From: Chloroflexota bacterium
Lineage (GTDB): Bacteria > Chloroflexota > Anaerolineae > Anaerolineales > Anaerolineaceae
Length of the DNA stretch: 6,778 nucleotides
Direction of reading: 5' to 3'
Assembly (NCBI GenBank): GCA_023406965.1
Contig: JAEXTI010000431.1
Coordinates: forward strand, 1 to 6,778
Every line of letters begins with the position of its first letter. Positions within the stretch are counted from its first letter, which is position 1. Positions 1 through 4,965 of this stretch are shown one piece after another. The translations under genes were made by a program, and so were the position numbers. Under the pieces are notes generated by a model that was given only the letters and a program-made list of their open reading frames with translations, made no database searches and was not told the DNA's origin.

Positions 1-57
1 ATCGCGAAGGGCGGATGCCCTTGATACTTTTGTTTCGTCAACGCCTGATTCTATTTT

Positions 58-64
58 GGAGAAG
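58..64 (+). promoter_or_regulatory. Ribosome binding site of the binding-protein gene
   Basis: The purine-rich GGAGAAG here ends a few bases before the ATG at 68. It fixes that ATG as the start, because an in-frame TTG at 56 would overlap the site itself and would have no ribosome binding site of its own. Confidence 0.7.
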
Positions 65-67
65 ATC

Positions 68-907
68 ATGAAGAAAATTGCCTTTTTAGCTGTTTTGTTA
101 ACCTTTGCGCTGGCCCTTTCGGCCTGCGCGCCCAAGTCCGCCGGCAATGAGGCCGATGGCTGCCTGGGCAGCGCGGAAACGGCGATTGTGGACCTGGAAT
201 GCCGCGAAGTGACCATTGCGGTAGAAAACGCTTACCTGCCCTTCAACTATATCGAGGTCAAGAGCGGACAGCCCGGCGGTTGGGACTACGACGCCTGGAG
301 AGAGATTTGCACGCGCCTGCACTGCACCCCCGTCTTCCAGGAAGCCGCCTGGGAGGGGATGATTCAAGCAGTGGCCGACGGGCAGTTTGACGTGGCGGGC
401 GATGGCATCACCATTACCGACGAGCGGAAAGAGATCGTGGATTTCTCGCAGGGCTACATCCAGATTAACCAGCGCTTGCTGGTGCGCCTGGGTGAGACTC
501 GCTTTGACAGCATCGAGGCCTTTGCCGCCGACGAGGCCCTGGTGATGGGCACGCAGGCAAACACGACCAATTACGAAACGGCCACGGGCTACCTGTCCGA
601 AGACCGGATTAAGGCTTTCGAGCAGTTCCCCTTTGCCGTGCAAGCCCTGATTTCGGGCGACGTGGACGCGGTCATCATCGATGAGGTGGTGGGCATGGGC
701 TACATGGGCGAGAACGCCGACAAGCTGGAATTGATTGGAGCATCGATCTCCAGTGACGAGTTGGGTTTTGTGTTCCCAACGGCCAGTGAATTGATCGGGC
801 CGGTAGACCGCGCCTTGGATGCGATGAGGGAAGACGGCACGCTGGCCAAACTGAACGAGAAGTATTTTGGGCCGGACTTCAGAATCACCTACGACGATAT
901 CGAGTAA
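68..907 (+). CDS. Amino-acid type ABC transporter substrate-binding lipoprotein
   Basis: Extracytoplasmic solute-binding protein of family 3 (the polar amino acid, HisJ/GlnH-like group), 279 residues from the ATG at 68. It should capture a small polar ligand, probably an amino acid, and pass it to the permease encoded next. Seen: a signal peptide with a KK start, a hydrophobic core and an LSAC lipobox, with the lipid-bearing Cys at residue 20, so the mature protein is membrane-anchored. The family pattern is clear: AVENAYLPFNYIE near 51-63, then WDYD, GMIQAVADGQFDVA at 98-110, ITITDER at 115-120 whose Arg120 is expected to hold the ligand carboxylate, a GTQANTT loop at 161-167, and Asp205 in VIIDEVV, expected at the ligand amino group. 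Four further Cys (32, 45, 81, 86) could form disulfides. It is the first gene of the importer operon. The exact ligand cannot be read from sequence. Confidence 0.93.
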   Translation: MKKIAFLAVLLTFALALSACAPKSAGNEADGCLGSAETAIVDLECREVTIAVENAYLPFNYIEVKSGQPGGWDYDAWREICTRLHCTPVFQEAAWEGMIQAVADGQFDVAGDGITITDERKEIVDFSQGYIQINQRLLVRLGETRFDSIEAFAADEALVMGTQANTTNYETATGYLSEDRIKAFEQFPFAVQALISGDVDAVIIDEVVGMGYMGENADKLELIGASISSDELGFVFPTASELIGPVDRALDAMREDGTLAKLNEKYFGPDFRITYDDIE

Positions 908-940
908 TGACCGTCCTGCGGTCGATGTGAGGTTGATCCC

Positions 941-975
941 TTCTCTGCGCCGCAGTCAATCTGCGGCGCAGAGAA
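941..975 (+). promoter_or_regulatory. Perfect 15-bp stem-loop between binding-protein and permease genes
   Basis: The arm TTCTCTGCGCCGCAG at 941-955 is exactly complementary to 961-975, with a five-base loop, TCAAT. It begins 33 bases after the stop of the binding-protein gene. No T-run follows directly: the next bases are ACCGCCG, and TTTT comes only at 983-986. It is therefore better read as an mRNA 3'-end stabiliser or partial terminator than as a full terminator. In importer operons of this layout such elements are known to keep binding-protein mRNA more abundant than permease/ATPase mRNA. That role is inferred here. Confidence 0.75.
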
Positions 976-1027
976 ACCGCCGTTTTGGGATTAGAAAGCC
1001 CCCAAGCGAGGCATTTTTGGAGGTAAC

Positions 1028-1855
1028 ATGACCGTTAAAGAGACGATTGCCCGTTCCACGGTTCCTAATTTGAGCGTGCGCCGTGAACTGCTGCGGGAGA
1101 AATTAGAAAACTTCCCCTGGTGGTTCCTGGCTATTTTGGCGCTGGCCGTGCTGGCCGGCACAATGGTGTTCACCCAACCCAGTTTCAACCAGGCCTTTCA
1201 GTTCATTGTGGCTGGCCTGAGTGTGACCGTACTGACCACGCTGGCAGCTTTTGCATTCGCGCTGGTGCTGGGGCTGCTGGCAGGGCTGGGGCGCATCTCG
1301 CGCAGCGTGGTGGTGCGCAACGTTGCTACGCTGTACGTGGAGATTGTGCGCGGCATCCCCATGCTGGTGTTGATCTTTGTCATCGCCCTGGTAGGCGTTC
1401 CAGCCTTGGTCAGATTGATTCAATCGACAGGTATTGGCACTCTGGAGACTAACGAAATTCCGATGAACCTGCGCGCCATTGTGGCGCTGTCTTTCACCTA
1501 CGGCGCATTTACCGCTGAAGTGTTCCGGGCAGGGATTCAATCGATTGGCAAAGGGCAGATGGAAGCCGCCCGTTCGCAGGGCATGAGCTACTGGCAGGCC
1601 ATGCGTTACATCATCCTGCCCCAGGCGGTGCGCAATGTGCTGCCGGCGCTGGGCAATGACTTCATCTCCATGCTCAAGGATTCTTCGCTGGTTTCGGTGC
1701 TGGCGGTGCGGGATATCACCCAGGTGGCGCGCCTGTATGCGGGGCAGACCTTCCGCTTCTCTGAAGCCTATACTACCCTGGCGGCCATGTACCTGACCAT
1801 GACGGTTTTGTTGTCGCTGCTGGTGAAAGCATTGGAAAAAAGGTATCACCAATGA
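1028..1855 (+). CDS. Amino-acid type ABC transporter permease
   Basis: Inner-membrane permease of the HisM/GlnP family (polar amino acid uptake), 275 residues. It forms the transport channel for the ligand delivered by the upstream lipoprotein. Seen: GGAGGT at 1019-1024 just ahead of the ATG; hydrophobic segments near 31-49, 60-87, 98-125, 148-168, about 205-227 and 248-268; and the coupling-helix EAA motif, EAARSQG at 179-185 continuing to the ILP at 196-198, which contacts the ATPase. [10 protein letters not shown] at 104-113 is a family hallmark. It is longer than the roughly 220-residue GlnP because of an N-terminal extension of about 50 residues with an extra hydrophobic segment, and a hydrophobic-to-polar insert around 121-147. 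Only one permease gene is present, so a homodimer is likely. The stop overlaps the ATPase start (ATGA). Confidence 0.93.
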   Translation: MTVKETIARSTVPNLSVRRELLREKLENFPWWFLAILALAVLAGTMVFTQPSFNQAFQFIVAGLSVTVLTTLAAFAFALVLGLLAGLGRISRSVVVRNVATLYVEIVRGIPMLVLIFVIALVGVPALVRLIQSTGIGTLETNEIPMNLRAIVALSFTYGAFTAEVFRAGIQSIGKGQMEAARSQGMSYWQAMRYIILPQAVRNVLPALGNDFISMLKDSSLVSVLAVRDITQVARLYAGQTFRFSEAYTTLAAMYLTMTVLLSLLVKALEKRYHQ

Positions 1856-2601
1856 AACCGGATTCCGATGACATCATCGTTGTCCGCGACGTGAGCAAGT
1901 ATTTTGGAGAAGTCTGCGCGCTGGATAATGTCAACCTGACCATCCGGCGCGGCAAGGTGGTGGTGATCATTGGGCCGAGCGGGTCGGGCAAGTCTACGCT
2001 GCTGCGCTGCATGAACCACATGGAGGTGGAGACTGCCGGAGAGGTATGGATCGACGGGCAGCGCCTGACGCGGGACGACAAGTTGATCAACGCCATCCGG
2101 GCTGAGATCGGCATGGTCTTCCAGCACTTCAACCTGTACCCACACTTGACCGTGCTGGAAAACATTACCCTGGCGCAGCGTATTGTGCGCAAGCGGGGCA
2201 GCGCGGAAGCCGAGAAAATCGCCTTGCAACAATTGGACAGGGTAGGGATCTTGGAAAAGGCGAAGATGTTTCCGGGGCAGCTTTCGGGCGGACAGCAGCA
2301 ACGTGTGGCTATCGCCCGGGCGCTGGCGATGAACCCCAAGATTATGCTGTTTGACGAGCCTACCAGCGCGTTGGACCCGGAGATGATCAAGGAAGTGCTG
2401 GACGTGATGCTGAAGCTGGCCAGTGAGGGCATCACCATGGTGGTGGTGACTCACGAGATGGGTTTTGCCCGGGCGGCCGCCGATGAGGTGATCTTCATGG
2501 ACGAAGGACGCATTTTGGAACACGGCGCTCCGGAGGTAATATTCGATCACCCGCGCCACGAGCGCACCCGGCAGTTTTTCTCCCAGATTTTAGATCGTTA
2601 A
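1852..2601 (+). CDS. Amino-acid type ABC transporter ATP-binding protein
   Basis: Cytoplasmic ATPase that powers the importer, of the GlnQ/HisP group, 249 residues, the usual length for this group. All nucleotide-binding elements are intact: Walker [10 protein letters not shown] at 41-49, Q-loop Gln91 in [10 protein letters not shown], signature LSGGQ at 144-148 followed by [10 protein letters not shown], Walker B IMLFDEP at 164-170, D-loop SALD at 172-175 and switch His201 in [10 protein letters not shown]. The phrases [13 protein letters not shown] and [21 protein letters not shown] are typical of polar amino-acid importers. Its ATG overlaps the permease stop by four bases (ATGA), which implies translational coupling. 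A purine-rich AAAAAAGG stretch lies about eight bases upstream of the start. No convincing terminator follows it. Confidence 0.95.
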   Translation: MKPDSDDIIVVRDVSKYFGEVCALDNVNLTIRRGKVVVIIGPSGSGKSTLLRCMNHMEVETAGEVWIDGQRLTRDDKLINAIRAEIGMVFQHFNLYPHLTVLENITLAQRIVRKRGSAEAEKIALQQLDRVGILEKAKMFPGQLSGGQQQRVAIARALAMNPKIMLFDEPTSALDPEMIKEVLDVMLKLASEGITMVVVTHEMGFARAAADEVIFMDEGRILEHGAPEVIFDHPRHERTRQFFSQILDR

Positions 2602-2683
2602 CCGCCCCTGACGGGTAAGAACGGCATGCCGGTTGGGTGAGCTTTGGACACTCTGTGAACAGTTCGCTGGGAGGGCCGGTATT

Positions 2684-2695
2684 ACCCAAATGGGT
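2684..2695 (+). promoter_or_regulatory. Palindrome ACCCAAATGGGT upstream of the -35 box
   Basis: Five-base arms ACCCA and TGGGT are separated by AA, and the element ends two bases before the probable -35 box of the regulator promoter. The extended half ACCCAAAT is also nearly mirrored by ATTTTGGT at 2702-2709, with one mismatch, across the -35 region. The position is suitable for binding by the adjacent IclR-type regulator or by an activator. This is a candidate operator judged by position and symmetry alone. Confidence 0.35.
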
Positions 2696-2697
2696 GC

Positions 2698-2726
2698 TTG
2701 CATTTTGGTATTTATGACCCTATAAT
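2698..2726 (+). promoter_or_regulatory. Sigma-70 type promoter for the regulator/citrate synthase operon
   Basis: A perfect -10 box TATAAT at 2721-2726 lies 17 bases after TTGCAT at 2698-2703, which matches the first three bases of the consensus -35 TTGACA. Transcription should start near 2733, leaving a leader of about 40 bases before the ATG at 2775. It sits in the only long gap after the importer genes and points at the regulator gene. Confidence 0.65.
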
Positions 2727-2742
2727 TTGACTATGTTTTAAC

Positions 2743-2755
2743 GGGACGCCGTCCC
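2743..2755 (+). promoter_or_regulatory. 13-bp perfect palindrome in the leader, candidate operator
   Basis: GGGACG-C-CGTCCC is a perfect inverted repeat around one central base, about ten bases after the expected transcription start. The half-site GGGAC recurs at 2763-2767, immediately before the regulator start codon. The position would allow a bound repressor to block transcription. Self-repression by the IclR-family product is a reasonable guess, since many members control their own genes. Confidence 0.45.
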
Positions 2756-2774
2756 ATCTACCGGGACATATCCA

Positions 2775-3560
2775 ATGCCAGAATCAAAAGAAAAAGCCCA
2801 ATCCTTAAATCGCGTGGTGCGAATCCTGGAATGTTTTTCGCAGGAGCGTCCTGAGCTGGGTGTGCGCGAGGTGGCGCGGCTGGTGGAACTGCCGAGCAGC
2901 GTGACGGGGCGGCTGATGTTGGCAATGAAAGACCTGGGGGTTCTGAGTCAAAATCCTATGACGCGGACCTATTCCGTTGGACCCAGGGTGCTGACCTGGG
3001 CGGGGACATACCTGAGCACCTGTGATATTCGCATTGTGGCCCACCCTTACCTGGACGAACTGCACCAGGCTACCCACGAGACAATCAGTTTATACGTTTT
3101 GGACGGCGGCGACCGGGTGTGTATTGAGCGGTTGGAAAGCACGCAGAACATCCGTTTTGTGGCGCCGCGGGTGGGGCGACGGCTGCCCTTGCATGCCGGG
3201 TCGGCGGGTAAGGTGATGCTGGCTTATTTGCCCGAGGCGGCGCGCGAGGCGATTCTGACGAATGGGCCGCTTGAAGCGCTCACGGAATGCACCATCGTCG
3301 ACCCGGCTCTACTGCGAGCCGAGTTGGAAAAAATCCGGCGACAAGGCTACGCGGTCAGCTATGGGGAGTGGATTCTGGACGCTTCGGGCGTGGCGGCGCC
3401 GATCTTTGATCGTAATGGGGAAGTGCAAGCGGCGCTGACCATTTCCGGCCCCACACAACGTTTTCATGGGGATGTGCTTCCGGAGTATGTCGAGAAGGTG
3501 AAGCGGGTGGCGCGGGTGATATCTGCCGGGATGGGTTACAGGGGCGGGGAAGGAGACTGA
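2775..3560 (+). CDS. IclR-family transcriptional regulator
   Basis: DNA-binding regulator of 261 residues, the usual length for the IclR family. Seen: an N-terminal winged helix-turn-helix at about 10-68, with LNRVVRILECF opening it and the helices in LGVREVARLVELPSSVTGRL, then a C-terminal GAF-like effector domain at about 75-255. Effector-domain hallmarks are RLPLHAGSAGKVMLAYLP at 136-153 and GYAVSYGEWILDASGVAAPI at 191-210. The ligand cannot be predicted; family members typically sense small organic acids or aromatic or glyoxylate-related compounds. The start at 2775 has only a weak GGGAC-type ribosome site, but no better start gives a complete N-terminal helix. It is the first gene after a strong promoter and is followed after one base by citrate synthase, so that gene is the most obvious target. 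Control of the upstream importer is also possible. Confidence 0.93.
   Translation: MPESKEKAQSLNRVVRILECFSQERPELGVREVARLVELPSSVTGRLMLAMKDLGVLSQNPMTRTYSVGPRVLTWAGTYLSTCDIRIVAHPYLDELHQATHETISLYVLDGGDRVCIERLESTQNIRFVAPRVGRRLPLHAGSAGKVMLAYLPEAAREAILTNGPLEALTECTIVDPALLRAELEKIRRQGYAVSYGEWILDASGVAAPIFDRNGEVQAALTISGPTQRFHGDVLPEYVEKVKRVARVISAGMGYRGGEGD
3550..3555 (+). promoter_or_regulatory. Ribosome binding site of citrate synthase inside the regulator gene end
   Basis: AAGGAG lies within the last codons of the regulator gene, six bases before the citrate synthase ATG at 3562. The regulator stop (3558-3560) falls between the site and that ATG, so ribosomes finishing the regulator are placed to restart on citrate synthase. 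Confidence 0.75.
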
Positions 3561-3561
3561 T

Positions 3562-4881
3562 ATGCATATTCGGGACCGAATCGAATCACAGCTTCCAGAG
3601 TGGCGCGAGCGGGTGGCGCGACTGAAGAAAGATCACGGCAGCTTTAAGATTGCCGACGTGACCGTCGACCAGATTTACGGCGGCATTCGCGGCGTGCCGA
3701 TTCAGGTGAGCGACATCTCGTATGTGGATCCCCAAGAGGGGATTCGCCTGCGCGGGTATACGATCCCGGAGTTGATCGACATCTTGCCCCGGCGACGGAA
3801 TACCGAGTTTCCCATCGCGGGCGGATTGTTTTACCTGTTAATGGCCAACGCGCTGCCGACCGACGAGGAAGCCTACCAGGTGGAAGAAGAATGGCGGCAG
3901 TGCAGCAAGGTGCCCGATTATGTGTACGATGTCATTCGGGCTTACCCGATGGATACGCACCCGATGGCAATGTTCTCGGGTGCCGTCCTGGCGCTGCAAT
4001 CCACCTCCAAATTTGCCCGCGAGTATTCTGAGGGTATTTTGAAAGCCGATTATTGGAAGCATTACCTGGAAGATAGCATCCAACTTACGGCCAAGGTGCC
4101 GCATATCGCTGCTTTCATCTATAACCGCAAATATCGCGATGGCAAGATGATCGACTCGGAGCCCGATTATGACTGGTCGGCCAATTTCGCCAATATGATC
4201 GGCAAGGGTGAGAACCCCGAGTACCGCGATCTGTGCCGCCTGTTTTTTGTGATCCATTCAGATCACGAGGGCGGAAACGTCAGCGCGCATGCATCGCACC
4301 TGGTGGCCTCAGCTTTATCGGATATCTATTACGCCTCCTCCTCCGGGTTGAACGGCCTGGCGGGACCGTTGCACGGACTGGCCAACCAGGAATGCTTGCG
4401 CTGGCTGCTGGGCGTGTTGAATTACTTTGAGGGAATTCCCGACCCCGACGATTTGCGCGAATACCTGCGCAACGAATTAGATTCGGGCAAGGTCATCCCG
4501 GGGTACGGTCACGCGGTGCTGCGCACGACCGATCCGCGCTTCACGGTGCAGATGGAGTTTGGAGAGCGACACTTACCCGAGGATCCGGTGTTCCAATTGG
4601 TGCAGCGCGTGTATGAGGTGCTACCGGGCATTCTCATGAAGACCGGTAAGGTGAAAAACCCCTGGCCGAATGTAGACGCGATCAACGGCGCGCTGCAACA
4701 CCATTACGGCGTGAGGCAGTTCGATTTCTACACCGTGTTGTTTGGCATCAGCCGCATTTTGGGCTTCACGGCCCACGCGGTTTGGTCTCGGGCTTTGGGA
4801 AAGCCGATTGAGCGACCCAAGTCACTAACTACCGGTATGCTGGAAGCGATGACAGCGGATCATTTGACTCCGGCGAAATAA
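3562..4881 (+). CDS. gltA: Citrate synthase, eukaryote-like (mitochondrial-type)
   Basis: Condenses oxaloacetate and acetyl-CoA to citrate plus CoA, the entry step of the TCA cycle and the route toward 2-oxoglutarate and glutamate; cytoplasmic. The 439 residues match the mature mitochondrial enzyme (about 437) in length and strongly in text: HSDHEGGNVSAHASHLV at 232-248, NGLAGPLHGLANQE at 264-277, PGYGHAVLRTTDPR at 313-326, YTVLFGISR at 390-398 and WSRALGKPIERPKS at 408-421. The catalytic triad is His271, His317 and Asp372, three less than pig His274, His320 and Asp375. Substrate-binding His235, Arg326, Arg398 and Arg418 follow the same offset of three. All residues needed for activity are present. 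Bacterial enzymes of this eukaryote-like type are known from Geobacteraceae. It sits one base after the regulator gene and ends before a probable terminator. Confidence 0.97.
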   Translation: MHIRDRIESQLPEWRERVARLKKDHGSFKIADVTVDQIYGGIRGVPIQVSDISYVDPQEGIRLRGYTIPELIDILPRRRNTEFPIAGGLFYLLMANALPTDEEAYQVEEEWRQCSKVPDYVYDVIRAYPMDTHPMAMFSGAVLALQSTSKFAREYSEGILKADYWKHYLEDSIQLTAKVPHIAAFIYNRKYRDGKMIDSEPDYDWSANFANMIGKGENPEYRDLCRLFFVIHSDHEGGNVSAHASHLVASALSDIYYASSSGLNGLAGPLHGLANQECLRWLLGVLNYFEGIPDPDDLREYLRNELDSGKVIPGYGHAVLRTTDPRFTVQMEFGERHLPEDPVFQLVQRVYEVLPGILMKTGKVKNPWPNVDAINGALQHHYGVRQFDFYTVLFGISRILGFTAHAVWSRALGKPIERPKSLTTGMLEAMTADHLTPAK

Positions 4882-4900
4882 TTTGTTGTTTGATTGGTCC

Positions 4901-4952
4901 CGGCTGGCAGCATGGGGCCTTGGGTCCCAAAGGCCAGCCGTTTCTTATTCTT
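4901..4952 (+). terminator. Intrinsic terminator after citrate synthase
   Basis: The outer stem CGGCTGGC (4901-4908) pairs with GCCAGCCG (4933-4940). Inside it a second stem, TGGGGCC (4913-4919), pairs with GGTCCCA (4923-4929), including one G-T pair, around the loop TTG. The structure is followed at once by TTTCTTATTCTT, a T-rich run as expected for factor-independent termination. It starts 19 bases after the citrate synthase stop. It also lies directly against the ribosome binding site of the next gene, so it could act as a leaky attenuator for that gene. Confidence 0.7.
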
Positions 4953-4957
4953 GGAGG
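4953..4957 (+). promoter_or_regulatory. Ribosome binding site that fixes the start of the P-loop protein
   Basis: GGAGG lies eight bases before the ATG at 4966. It decides against a longer reading from a TTG at 4894, which would place the first codons inside the terminator hairpin and has no ribosome site of its own. Confidence 0.75.
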
Positions 4958-4965
4958 AAGAAGCT

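Noticed and set aside
21..57. Promoter for the importer operon just upstream of the first gene
   Set aside because: TTGATA at 21 and TTGTTT at 30 have no acceptable -10 partner at correct spacing except one overlapping the ribosome site; the promoter probably lies left of the window.
56..67. Longer start of the binding protein from TTG at 56
   Set aside because: It would overlap the ribosome binding site and put charged residues before a clean signal peptide that begins at the ATG at 68.
981..1018. Second hairpin with TTTTT before the permease, as a terminator
   Set aside because: The stem is short with a bulge and an 11-base loop, and the T-run is separated from it by several bases and adjoins the permease ribosome site.
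1103..1852. Long open frame (249 codons) on the minus strand
   Set aside because: It lies opposite the well-supported permease, its product is rich in His/Gln/Arg with no domain, and it is an effect of GC-biased codon use.
1846..2559. Open frames on the minus strand opposite the ATPase gene
   Set aside because: The forward ATPase has every family motif; the reverse products resemble nothing and lack ribosome sites.
2620..2634. CGGCATGCCG palindrome after the ATPase gene as terminator
   Set aside because: The palindrome has no room for a loop except by shortening the stem to three pairs, and no T-run follows. It could be a protein site but nothing supports that.
4864..4894. Promoter TTGACT with TTTGAT at 19-base spacing, before the P-loop gene
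   Set aside because: The -35 is good but the -10 is poor and the spacing long, and the transcript would run straight into the terminator. Kept only as a weak possibility.
4894..4965. Longer start of the P-loop protein from TTG at 4894
   Set aside because: The 24 extra codons lie across the terminator hairpin and T-run, no ribosome site precedes them, and a strong GGAGG serves the ATG at 4966.
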